Assembly: GCF_900258505.1 (NCBI RefSeq)
Contig: NZ_LT984895.1
Location: 1,207,952 to 1,271,951 of the forward strand
Direction of reading: 5' to 3'
DNA length: 64,000 nucleotides
Origin: Brachybacterium timonense
GTDB lineage: Bacteria > Actinomycetota > Actinomycetes > Actinomycetales > Dermabacteraceae
Shown here: positions 26,271 to 34,185 of the stretch, in pieces
How positions within the stretch are numbered: position 1 is the first letter of the stretch
Layout of the letters: each line of letters begins with the position of its first letter
The notes under the pieces: model-generated
What the model was told of the DNA's origin: nothing
Database searches by the model: none
The model's input: the letters and a program-made list of their open reading frames with translations, nothing else
Position numbers and translations under genes: made by a program

Positions 26271-26615
26271 TCAGCCCCGCAGGATCTCCTCCATCGCCTT
26301 TCCCTTGGCGAGCTCGTCCACAAGCTTGTCGAGATACCGGATCTGCTGCATGAGTGGATCCTTGATCTCCTACACTGTCACGCCACAGATGCTGCCGGTG
26401 ATGAGGGAGGCGTTCGGATTCACGGTCGCGTCAGCGAAGAAATCTGTGAAGGTGATGCGGTCCTCGAGGTGGGTGTCGATCTCGGCGTCGGTATAGCCGG
26501 TGAGCCAGCGCGTCACCTCATACAGCTCCTCGACCGTGCGGCCCTTCCGCTCGACCTTGTTCACATAGTGCGGCCAGACCTCGGCGACGGGCATAGCGAC
26601 AATGCGGTGGCTCAT
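26271..26615 (-). pseudogene. DUF2200 family gene interrupted by one amber codon
   Basis: From ATG 26615 the minus strand encodes MSHRIVAMPVAEVWPHY, then ERKGRTVEEL, WLTGYTDAEI and SLITGSICGVTV, which matches the DUF2200 family. It then meets TAG at 26370-26372. Reading on in the same frame restores the family's C-terminus without any shift ([20 protein letters not shown], then [12 protein letters not shown]) up to TGA at 26271-26273. DUF2200 proteins of this length, about 114 residues, normally carry Glu or another residue where the stop is, so a single substitution (for example GAG to TAG) explains it. TACGGT 6 nt upstream of the ATG is a likely leaderless -10. Function of the family is unknown; readthrough or a sequencing error are alternatives. 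Confidence 0.85.
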
Positions 26616-26705
26616 GGCGTGACCGTATCGCTTGTGTCCCCGCGGGCCGCCCAGTGGCCGTACTCGTCCTTCGAGCGAGATCACGGCGTGTGGATACTGG
26701 AGAGC

Positions 26706-27386
26706 ATGGGCTTCCGACGGATCGCACAGGAGTGCTGGGGAGGTCGCGCCTCCGCCGCCATGCACGCGCTCAACGCACGCCATCCCTGGGACCACAACGC
26801 CGCGTTCCACCCGTGGATCCTCACCCGGCTGCCGCAGAGCCGTCGGCTCGCCGTCGACGTTGGCTGCGGGCGCGGTGACTTACTCGCCGCCCTTGCCCCG
26901 TTCTTCGAGCATGTGCACGGCACAGATCAGGACCGGGCGATGCGCGCGGTCTCTCATGCACGGTGCGCGGGCCTTGCGAACGTCAGCATCGACGACGCTG
27001 ATCTCGACGGACTTCCGGACGGGGCGGATCTGATCACGATGGTTGCTGTGCTCCACCACCTGGACATCGAGCCAGCGCTTGCAACGATCCGAGAACGTCT
27101 CGCGCCGGGCGGGCGATTCCTGTGCGTGGGGCTCGCCCCGCCTTCCTCCGTCGCGGACCATGCATGGGACGTGGCCTCGATGCTCACCAATCCGCTGATC
27201 GGATTCGTCCGTCACCCTTGGCCCGCGGTGGAGTCAGCACCGCAGCCGCCGATTCCCGTTGCGCAACCCACCGTGGAGCTCGCTGAGCTGGGCCGTCTCT
27301 GTGACCAGGCCATGCCCGGGGCTCGGATCCGTCGGCATCTGGGCTTCCGCCACACCGTGGAGTGGACAGCCCCGCACAGCGGCTGA
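26706..27386 (+). CDS. Class I SAM-dependent methyltransferase (copy 1 of a pair)
   Basis: 226 residues. Motif I is VDVGCGRGDLLAAL, followed by an acidic residue (GTDQDR), DGADLITMVAVLHHLD at motif II/III and APGGRFLCVGL. The N-terminal WDHNAAFHPWILTRLP and the C-terminal HLGFRHTVEWT are shared with a close paralogue at 30955-31629. It probably methylates a small molecule; the substrate is unknown. ATG 26706 matches the paralogue's start; GATACT 7 nt upstream suggests a leaderless start. The long in-frame reading upstream to 25941 runs through antisense sequence of other genes and is rejected. Confidence 0.88.
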   Translation: MGFRRIAQECWGGRASAAMHALNARHPWDHNAAFHPWILTRLPQSRRLAVDVGCGRGDLLAALAPFFEHVHGTDQDRAMRAVSHARCAGLANVSIDDADLDGLPDGADLITMVAVLHHLDIEPALATIRERLAPGGRFLCVGLAPPSSVADHAWDVASMLTNPLIGFVRHPWPAVESAPQPPIPVAQPTVELAELGRLCDQAMPGARIRRHLGFRHTVEWTAPHSG

Positions 27387-27447
27387 CTAGACGATGTGCG
27401 CTGTGCGCGGCGGTCGCTGCTCCTCCAGGCCTCGGGTCCGATAGTCC

Positions 27448-29136
27448 TCAGGCGAGGATCTCCTCAGCCACCTCATGTGCGAGGCGGCGCACCTCGTCGG
27501 CCTCGATCACCGGCAGGTCATAGCCCACGGCCCAGTCGCGACGCAGGATCGCGTCGGCCCGTTCCTCGCCGATCGTCTCGCGCAGCAGCGCGGCGGCGCG
27601 TACATCGACCATGGCCTCGGCGAAGACCTCCGAGCGGATCGACCGCACAGGGACCCCGCCCACGCCGGGGTACACCATGAACGGGTCGCCGCCGTAGAAA
27701 GCACCGGCGGAGCAGGTGTCCAGGAACGGGTTGATCGGATGCAGGGACAGCTGCGCGTTGTAGAAATTGAAGCCCCAGTGCAGAAAACCACCCGCGCGGT
27801 TGACCGCCAGCTGCGTGCCCAGTGCCCGGTTGCGCACCGAGGGCTGCGCGATGAATCGGTTGGAGACGCCGCGGGTCTGCCCCATGCAGTAGTACACCCA
27901 CAGGTCCTTCACGCCACCGGCCAGGAACGGGGCGGCATGGTCGACGGCGGCCACTGGCACCTTCACCAGGCCCTTGTCGTAGAAGGAGTAGGAGCTGAGG
28001 GCGTCCACCACGGTCACGTCGGCCAGCAGATCGGCGACCACCGCATGCGCCGCGCCGTAGGTGGGGAGATTGTCTTCATTGGGCTCATCGGAGATGTGGA
28101 AGATGACCTTGTCCCGGCCCCACGTCTCATCGAGATGGGTGATGAGGAACGGCAACAGCTGCTCGAGCAGGGCACGGTAGGACGGGTCGTCGGCGGGAAC
28201 ATCCCAGCCGAAACGCTGCTCGGGTCCGTTGGGTGTTTGGACCCAGATCGACGGGGTGGCGCGGGCTCCCCACTGCGTGAACAGATGCGGTACCTCTAGA
28301 TGGGTGATGCCCACGCGACGAGCGACCTCGAGCCAGCGGTCCAGATGCTCGGTCTCGAAACGGTAGGTGCCCTCGCCGTCGTCGATGATCCGCAGCAGCT
28401 GGGTGGGGGTGCGCTCGGTGTTCTCCTCCGTATCCAGGGGCGGTGTCCACACCGGGGTGAGAACCGAGTTCACGGACATGTCCGCCGCGGCGCGCAGGAA
28501 CGCCTCGATCACCTCCCAGTAGCGCTCAGAGAACGGCTCGAGGCTGTACTGGTGCAGAAGTCCATCCACGTGGAACCAGTGTGTGTTCACCAGCGGCAGT
28601 TCCCCGAGCGTCGACCCCACGACCAGCAGCGGCGCGCTCACCGTGAGCTCGGCTCCGTCCTCCATCCGAACGGAGATCTGGGCGCTTGTGCGGGCGGTGG
28701 ACGCATCCGGCGCAGCCTCCAGGGTGATCCACAGCGCGTGCCACGAGCCCGTCGTGAGATCGGGGCGGCCCTCGATAGGGCGCAGCAGATCGGGGTACAG
28801 CCCGGGGGCAAGCCGCAGGTACTCGTTCGGGTCCGCATCGGCCGGGGCAGGCAGGGAGACCGGCACGAGATCCACCTGCTGCACCAGTGCGCTCACTCCG
28901 TCGGGGCACTGCACGCTGACCTCTGGCCGGGCCACGGTCTGCCCCGCCTCCGCAGCTGTCGCCAAAAGGGCGACCTGCACCGCGGTACGCGACCCGGCGT
29001 AGACCACCGCGGGAATGTCAGCGGTGAACTCGCGGGGCTCGGCGTCGGGAAACACCTTCTCCAGCGAGTCGCACAGCACCATCCGCACGTGCTCGCTTCG
29101 GGCCTGCGTGGTGGCGGTCTGCGCCTGGGGGCTCAT
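27448..29136 (-). CDS. DUF4091 domain protein (glycoside-hydrolase-like)
   Basis: 562 residues. A beta-rich N-terminal half is followed by a TIM-barrel-like part with VNTHWFHVDGL, LTPVWTPPLD, KVIFHISDEPNEDN and LWVYYCMGQ, and a C-terminal WGFNFYNAQLS segment, as in DUF4091 proteins that are suspected glycoside hydrolases. The ISDEP motif could hold acidic catalytic residues, but no activity is proven for this gene. No signal peptide is seen, so it acts in the cytoplasm. The ATG at 29136 overlaps the upstream phosphotransferase stop by 4 bp, so the two genes are one translational unit. Confidence 0.82.
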   Translation of the reverse strand: MSPQAQTATTQARSEHVRMVLCDSLEKVFPDAEPREFTADIPAVVYAGSRTAVQVALLATAAEAGQTVARPEVSVQCPDGVSALVQQVDLVPVSLPAPADADPNEYLRLAPGLYPDLLRPIEGRPDLTTGSWHALWITLEAAPDASTARTSAQISVRMEDGAELTVSAPLLVVGSTLGELPLVNTHWFHVDGLLHQYSLEPFSERYWEVIEAFLRAAADMSVNSVLTPVWTPPLDTEENTERTPTQLLRIIDDGEGTYRFETEHLDRWLEVARRVGITHLEVPHLFTQWGARATPSIWVQTPNGPEQRFGWDVPADDPSYRALLEQLLPFLITHLDETWGRDKVIFHISDEPNEDNLPTYGAAHAVVADLLADVTVVDALSSYSFYDKGLVKVPVAAVDHAAPFLAGGVKDLWVYYCMGQTRGVSNRFIAQPSVRNRALGTQLAVNRAGGFLHWGFNFYNAQLSLHPINPFLDTCSAGAFYGGDPFMVYPGVGGVPVRSIRSEVFAEAMVDVRAAALLRETIGEERADAILRRDWAVGYDLPVIEADEVRRLAHEVAEEILA

Positions 29137-30179
29137 GGTGTCTCCTCGGTCGGGTCGAAAGGATCGGCGTTGAGGGCCGACGGGGCAGTGGGGTGCTCTG
29201 CCCCCAGCATCAGGTCGGCATGCTCGAGCGCTGACGCGGACCAGCCATGAACGTCCTGGCCACGGGGGATCATCGCGAGCGAATACCAGAGCACGAGCAC
29301 ATCCCACCAGTTCCGCTCGGTGGGTCGCAGTGCGCGCACCGACTCGTAGCCTGCGACGAATTCTGCGCGCACCTGGGCGCTGACGGGCGCCCAGTCGTGG
29401 AAGCGGGTGCCCAGCAGCACGGAGGAGCGGGCGAGCTCGTCGATACGTGGCGCGATGCGTGCCTCCTCGAAATCCAGCAGCGCGGAGATCTGTCCGTCAT
29501 GCCACAGGATGTTTGAGGCCCGCACATCGCCGTGCAGAAGCTGAACGGGCAGGGGATGCTCGCGCACCAGATCGAGACCGTCGGCGAGCGCTCGGCGTGC
29601 TCGATCCGGCACGTGTGCCGGTTGCGCCCGCAGCCAGCCGTCCATGGTTTCGGCGAGCATGTGCTCCTGGTGCGGGGTGCCCGGCACGGCCCGCGGATAC
29701 GTGGCAAGTGTTGCGTGCAGGCGGGCGAGCATCGCGCCCGCAGCGCGTACCTGCGTCGGATCGGAGACGTCCAGCAGATCGCCGGGAATGACACGCTGCA
29801 GCCCCAGGGAGAACCCGTCGCGTTCCACTTGCAGTCTGCGATCACGCGCCGGGATCGGGGCAGAGACCGGCAGGCCGCGCGGTGCGAGCCACGCCGTCAA
29901 CTCGGCCAGCCCATCGAGGCGGGCGAAACGTTGCCGCGCAGCCGACCACTTCGCGATCATCGCGCCGTTTTGAGTGCGGACCCAGGCCAGGGCGTTCAGG
30001 TCGCTGATCACGATCGCCTCGCACGTTTCGACGTGCAGATCCCAGTGATCGCGCAACAGTGCGGTGACCCATGCGGCAGCCGTGGTGGAGTTCTCGAATC
30101 CGAAGCGCTGGGTGAGGGAGGCGGCTGCGTCGACGTCCTCCCACAGCATCGATACGTGCGGTGCGGTGCGATCAGCCAT
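29133..30179 (-). CDS. Aminoglycoside-phosphotransferase-like (APH) small-molecule kinase
   Basis: 348 residues. The APH fold is shown by the Brenner-type catalytic loop LLHGDVRASNILW and the metal-binding LLDFEEARIAPRIDELA. It has the kinase N-lobe (AMIAKWSAARQRFARL) and is longer than many resistance enzymes. Given the translationally coupled DUF4091 gene, a sugar or sugar derivative is a more natural substrate than an antibiotic; this is inference. The ATG at 30179 gives the conserved N-terminus; an in-frame ATG 39 bp further upstream is possible. Confidence 0.85.
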   Translation of the reverse strand: MADRTAPHVSMLWEDVDAAASLTQRFGFENSTTAAAWVTALLRDHWDLHVETCEAIVISDLNALAWVRTQNGAMIAKWSAARQRFARLDGLAELTAWLAPRGLPVSAPIPARDRRLQVERDGFSLGLQRVIPGDLLDVSDPTQVRAAGAMLARLHATLATYPRAVPGTPHQEHMLAETMDGWLRAQPAHVPDRARRALADGLDLVREHPLPVQLLHGDVRASNILWHDGQISALLDFEEARIAPRIDELARSSVLLGTRFHDWAPVSAQVRAEFVAGYESVRALRPTERNWWDVLVLWYSLAMIPRGQDVHGWSASALEHADLMLGAEHPTAPSALNADPFDPTEETP

Positions 30180-30373
30180 GCCTTTATCCCACCACACCGA
30201 AGGCCTCTTCGGTGGCACGCTGGTCGTCGTCCTCCGCTCTCAGAGGCGGATCGAGGGCTCCCCAGCGGCGGGTCTGGCGAAGCCGCGAGGTACGTGGCGA
30301 GCAGCGATCGAGACGGTGAGCTCTCCAGCATGCAGACGGACACATGTCGTCCTGGCATGCTGGAGGCATGGAC

Positions 30374-30925
30374 ATGCTCACCCGCGCCCCGGGCACCCTG
30401 GCTCTCGCCGGACGGGGACTGCGTGCCTTCACAGCTCGGCATGTCCTGGTCGCGGTGGTCGTGAGCATCGCGGTCGCCCTTCTGATCGGCACGGTGACCG
30501 TGCTGATTCCGAACTCGGTGTTCGGTCGGGACATTCCGCCGGTGGCCTGGAACTATCCGATCTGGATCCTGACCTCGATCCTCACCGGGCTGCTGGTGGC
30601 GACCTACGTGCGGGTGCCGGGTACGGGAGAGAAGCCCGACGAAGCGGCGGCTCCGGCCGACGGGGCCCCGTTCCAGGCAGACACAGAACAGGCGCCGGGG
30701 GAACGGTCCAGCGCTCTCGGCATGATCGGCACGGTGCTGGCCTGGTTCGCCGTCGGTTGCCCGGTGTGCAACAAGATCGCTCTGCTCGCCCTGGGTTACT
30801 CCGGAGCGATCACCTGGTTCGCTCCGATGCAGCCGGTGCTCGCGGCTCTCGCCGTCGCGCTGTGCACCCTCGCGCTGGTGCAGCGCCTCAAAGGCATGGT
30901 CGTGTGCGAGGTGCCGGCCCGCTGA
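30374..30925 (+). CDS. Four-helix membrane protein with a CPVCNK motif
   Basis: About 183 residues. Two transmembrane segments are followed by a polar, Ala/Pro/Glu-rich linker, then two more hydrophobic segments, the first of which carries FAVGCPVCNKIALLAL. The CxxC pair next to a membrane helix could bind metal or act in thiol chemistry, but I do not recognise the family. I choose ATG 30374 because GGAGG (30362-30366) is 7 nt upstream; ATG 30368 is only one base from that GGAGG. A paralogous-methyltransferase gene follows 29 bp downstream on the same strand, so they may be co-transcribed. Confidence 0.7.
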   Translation: MLTRAPGTLALAGRGLRAFTARHVLVAVVVSIAVALLIGTVTVLIPNSVFGRDIPPVAWNYPIWILTSILTGLLVATYVRVPGTGEKPDEAAAPADGAPFQADTEQAPGERSSALGMIGTVLAWFAVGCPVCNKIALLALGYSGAITWFAPMQPVLAALAVALCTLALVQRLKGMVVCEVPAR

Positions 30926-30954
30926 CGGGCTGCAGGCGAAGGTGGGGCAGCGGC

Positions 30955-31629
30955 ATGGATATCCGACGGATCGCACGGGAACGCTGGGGAGGCCGTGTCG
31001 CTGCGGCGATGCACACGGTGAACGCGCGTCACCCGTGGGATCACAACGCTGCGTTCCACCCCTGGATCCTCACGCGCCTCCCACGGCGACGTCGGCTCGC
31101 CGTCGACGCTGGCTGTGGTCGTGGTGACCTGCTCGCCGCCCTTGCGCCGTTCTTCGAGCGCGTGTACGGCACCGATCTCGACTCGACGATGCGCGAGACC
31201 TCCCGCACACGCTGTGCAGGACTTGCGAACGTCAGCATCGACGACGCCGACCTCGACGGTCTGCCTGACGGCGCGGACCTGATCACGATGATCGCCGTGC
31301 TGCATCACCTGGACATCGCGCAGGCGCTCGCTGTGGTCCGGGAGCATCTCGCGCCGGGCGGGCGATTCTTGTGCGTGGGTCTCGCCCCGCCGGCCTCCGC
31401 GGCCGACCACGCCTGGGACCTCGCCTCGATGATCACCAATCCGCTGATCGGCATCGTGCGCCACCCCTGGCCCGCCGTCGAGGCCACGCCGCAGCCGGAG
31501 CTGCCCGTCGCACAGCCGACCGTGAGCATCGCCGAGATCGGGCGGATCTGCGACAGCGTCATGCCCGGCGCGGTGATCCGTCGGCATCTGGGGTTCCGTC
31601 ACACGCTGGAGTGGACGAGACCGGACTGA
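30955..31629 (+). CDS. Class I SAM-dependent methyltransferase (copy 2 of a pair)
   Basis: 224 residues, colinear with the methyltransferase at 26706-27386 from start to end and identical at most positions. Both have VD-GCGRGDLLAALAPFFE, NVSIDDADLDGLPDGADLIT, HHLD and APGGRFLCVGLAPP. The differences are scattered, so the duplication is not recent, yet both copies look intact. The substrate is unknown. The last ~70 bp overlap the 3' end of the convergent methyltransferase gene on the other strand. Confidence 0.88.
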   Translation: MDIRRIARERWGGRVAAAMHTVNARHPWDHNAAFHPWILTRLPRRRRLAVDAGCGRGDLLAALAPFFERVYGTDLDSTMRETSRTRCAGLANVSIDDADLDGLPDGADLITMIAVLHHLDIAQALAVVREHLAPGGRFLCVGLAPPASAADHAWDLASMITNPLIGIVRHPWPAVEATPQPELPVAQPTVSIAEIGRICDSVMPGAVIRRHLGFRHTLEWTRPD

Positions 31630-32230
31630 CATCAGAGGGTCGATGCGCGCTGATCTCCCCATGACGGCGCGAGCCCGGGTCCTGGCGCTCAGCACAGTCG
31701 TCGATGACGAACCCGGCCTGCTCCAGCAGGGCACAGATCTCACCGGGCCGCCAGTACCACGCCGTCGTCACCGCGTGCTCGAACGGCGTGGTGCGATCCC
31801 CGGCGAAGAACCCCAGCAGAAGGCGCCCGGCCGGGACGAGCGCATCATGCAGAGCTGAGATCTGGGCCGGAAGCTGCGTCGGCGGCACGTGGATCAGGGA
31901 GTACCAGGCGAGAACACCGGTCGCCTCCCCGGCGGAGAGACCCGTCATCGTGCCGTGCCGGAAGACGACACCGGGATGCGCAGCACGCGCGGTCTCGATG
32001 AAGGCCGGGACCGGATCGACGCCCTCGACCTCGACACCGAGCGAGTGCAGCCAGGCTGTCCAGTGCCCCGGCCCACAGCCCGCGTCGATCACGCGGCCGG
32101 GACACGCCAGCGCCCAGGCGGCGATCGTGGCGCGGTCCTGGACGGCGGTCGCCTCGATGCGGCCGAGCGCAGCTGTGTACTCGGCGGCGCGAGCGGCATA
32201 GGCGGCGATCGTCGGCTCAGGAACGGTCAT
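31559..32230 (-). CDS. Class I SAM-dependent methyltransferase of a second type
   Basis: 223 residues. Motif I is VIDAGCGPGHWTAWL, followed by GVDPVPAF, VLAWYSLIHVPP and ALVPAGRLLLGFF. It is unrelated in detail to the duplicated pair nearby. The conserved domain ends around HGEISAHR; the last ~25 residues (Ser/Pro/Asp-rich) are encoded within the 3' end of the convergent methyltransferase gene, so the tail may be a read-through extension. TACCGT 7 nt before the ATG at 32230 (plus 32238-32243) suggests a leaderless message. The start is chosen over a longer frame that lies antisense to the EamA gene. Confidence 0.85.
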   Translation of the reverse strand: MTVPEPTIAAYAARAAEYTAALGRIEATAVQDRATIAAWALACPGRVIDAGCGPGHWTAWLHSLGVEVEGVDPVPAFIETARAAHPGVVFRHGTMTGLSAGEATGVLAWYSLIHVPPTQLPAQISALHDALVPAGRLLLGFFAGDRTTPFEHAVTTAWYWRPGEICALLEQAGFVIDDCAERQDPGSRRHGEISAHRPSDVSPVSSTPACDGTPDADGSPRRA

Positions 32231-32347
32231 GGCGCCGACGGTAGTGCACGTGTTCGGCGCACGGCGTGGAGAGCACGCGGGCGGGGAGCGGTCGATGACA
32301 GACGGACAGGAGCACGGCGCCTGCGATCGACGGGCCACACTGTGCAC

Positions 32348-32911
32348 ATGACCCCTCCCATCGCGTCGCGCACGCATCCCACCGTGCTGCCGTGGGCGGC
32401 GGCCGCGGGGACGATGCTGCTGTGGGCGTCCTCCTTCGTGGTGATCCGTGGGGCGGCCGACGTGTTCGCGCCCGGGTCGATGGCCCTGCTGAGGATGGCG
32501 GCGGCGAGCTGCGTGCTGGTGGTCTGGGGAGTCGTGGTGCGCCCGGTCTGGCCGCGGACGCCGCGCGCCTGGGCGCTGATCGCATGCTGGGGCGTCGCCT
32601 GGTTCGCGCTGTACACGATCACGCTCAACGCCGCCGAGCACCACGTGGATGCGGCGACCGCCTCGATCATCTACCTGGGTGTGTTCCCGACGGCCATCGC
32701 CTTCACGTTCTGGGGGTTCGCGATCCGCCATCTGCCCGCCGGACCGCTCAGCAGCTCGTCCCTGATCGTCCCGGCGATCGTGGTGGTGATGGCCTGGCTG
32801 ATCCTGGGGGAGACACCGCCCCCTCTCGCCGCGCTCGGCAGTGTGCTGTGCCTGACCGACGCGGGCCAGGCGATCTTCCGCCCACGGCGGAGGGCGTCCG
32901 CCGCTGCGTGA
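32348..32911 (+). pseudogene. EamA/DMT transporter with an internal in-frame deletion
   Basis: The 187-residue product starts like a full EamA permease (LPWAAAAGTMLLWASSFVVIRG, then a second helix and the HHVDAATAS end of the first repeat). It jumps straight to the late part of the second repeat (IIYLGVFPTAIAFTFWG, then SSSLIVPAIVVVMAWLILGE and a final helix). Full family members have about 290-300 residues and ten helices; here about 100 residues, the end of repeat one and start of repeat two, are missing without frameshift. I infer a deletion and probable loss of function, though a short novel protein could still be made. A possible leaderless -10 (CACACT) is at 32336-32341. Confidence 0.7.
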
Positions 32912-32920
32912 TGGACGGCT

Positions 32921-33403
32921 TCAGTGCCGGATGATCTCGAGCCCCTCGTCGGCTGACGGTGGCTGCAACAGGGAGGCGAGATGCTCGTTGCCCTCACGGG
33001 TGATCCGATGAGCGAAGGTCGCGCCAGCTGCCTCACGAGCTGCGGCGCGTGACGTCGCCTCCTCGATGCCTGTCGTGAGGACGTGCAGCACGACGTCGGC
33101 CCCAGCATCCTGCGCACGCTCCCGCACCCAGGCACGCCGCTCGACCGACCAGGAGTTCCAGTCCAGCACGGCGTCGGCGCCCGTGGCGAGCACCTGCGCG
33201 GCGGGCGACCAGATCAGGTCGCGCACCACCGCGGCGTGCTCGCCGTAGGCGGGATCCTCGATCGACAGCTCGGGGTGCAGCCGCAGCATCCACTCATCCA
33301 GCGTGAACCGCACCCCGGCGCCGTTCGCGCACAGCTCCCTGGCGAGAGTCGACTTCCCGGACCCTGCGAGGCCGTAGAGGAGGTGGACGGTGCCGATGCT
33401 CAT
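32921..33403 (-). CDS. P-loop ATP-binding protein / small kinase (AAA_33-like)
   Basis: 160 residues. The N-terminus carries Walker A GLAGSGKST, then LDEWMLRLHP and an ADAVLDWNSWSVERR segment where Asp and Arg residues act in zeta-toxin/phosphotransferase-like kinases, and a basic helix (SRAAAREAAG). It probably phosphorylates a small molecule or binds ATP in the cytoplasm; the substrate is unknown. TACGCT 6 nt before the ATG (plus 33410-33415) and no Shine-Dalgarno indicate a leaderless start. It is convergent with the shortened EamA gene, with 9 bp between stops. Confidence 0.8.
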   Translation of the reverse strand: MSIGTVHLLYGLAGSGKSTLARELCANGAGVRFTLDEWMLRLHPELSIEDPAYGEHAAVVRDLIWSPAAQVLATGADAVLDWNSWSVERRAWVRERAQDAGADVVLHVLTTGIEEATSRAAAREAAGATFAHRITREGNEHLASLLQPPSADEGLEIIRH

Positions 33404-33546
33404 GCGGTCAGCGTAGGTGACGCGATGAGAACGCACGTGACGCCCGAGCGCGTCGACGACAGGGCCCGCGAACGGCGCCGTCATCTGCCTGCTACACAAC
33501 GACACACAGTGCTCGGATCCGGCAGCGGCGCCCCTAGCGTCGCCGC

Positions 33547-34185
33547 ATGAACACATCGCACCTTTTGCCGCATCCGCGCTATCGCGACCTGCCCGATCCG
33601 TCGTCCTCCAAGACGCTGCGCGCCTCCGGGCTCGGCACCGGGGCCCAGCAGAGCAGCATCAGTGTTCGCGGCTTCCGTTTCCTGGCCGACGAGCCCGTCG
33701 CGCTCGGCGGCCGCGACCTGGGCCCCACGCCGATGGAGTACGTGGCCGGTGGCGTCCTCAGCTGCATCACCGTGGTGATCGACCAGCTCGCGGACCGGCA
33801 GGGGCTCGTGATCGACGAGGTGCAGACCTACGCGCTGGCCCGCCAGGACACCCGCGGACTCGCCGGCACCGCCGATGTCCAGCCCTACTTCCACCGCTTC
33901 CACCTGCAGATCGCGCTCGCCACCGCCGAGCAGGACGAGAGGCGCTTGCACGCCTTCGCTGTCGAGGCCGAACGCATCTGCCCCGCGATCAACCTGCTGC
34001 GCGACGCCCGCACCGGGCTCGAGGTGCACTGGGCGATCGCCGACTCCCTTCCGGAACGGGCCGCGGAATCCCTCGCGAACACCGCCTGGGGCTATCACAC
34101 CGACGGTGCGCAGCCGCCGGCGCCGCGCCTGACCATTCCCGAGCGCACCGCATCCGGCGCGGAGATCCGCGCGGAGGTGGCGTGA
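33547..34185 (+). CDS. OsmC family protein
   Basis: 212 residues. OsmC/Ohr features are the glycine-rich GPTPMEYVAGGVLSCITVVID containing the first reactive cysteine and, later, the second in EAERICPAINLL. Such proteins reduce organic hydroperoxides or handle thiol compounds in the cytoplasm. The N-terminal extension (about 40 residues) is longer than in classical OsmC. The gene overlaps the following sodium symporter by 4 bp (GTGA), a tight coupling that hints at a shared sulfur- or peroxide-related substrate. TAGCGT lies exactly 6 nt before ATG 33547, so translation is probably leaderless. Confidence 0.85.
   Translation: MNTSHLLPHPRYRDLPDPSSSKTLRASGLGTGAQQSSISVRGFRFLADEPVALGGRDLGPTPMEYVAGGVLSCITVVIDQLADRQGLVIDEVQTYALARQDTRGLAGTADVQPYFHRFHLQIALATAEQDERRLHAFAVEAERICPAINLLRDARTGLEVHWAIADSLPERAAESLANTAWGYHTDGAQPPAPRLTIPERTASGAEIRAEVA

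Noticed and set aside
25941-26705. In-frame upstream extension of the first methyltransferase
   Set aside because: The extra 255 codons are antisense to the small membrane gene and the DUF2200 pseudogene and have no counterpart in the paralogue, whose start matches ATG 26706.
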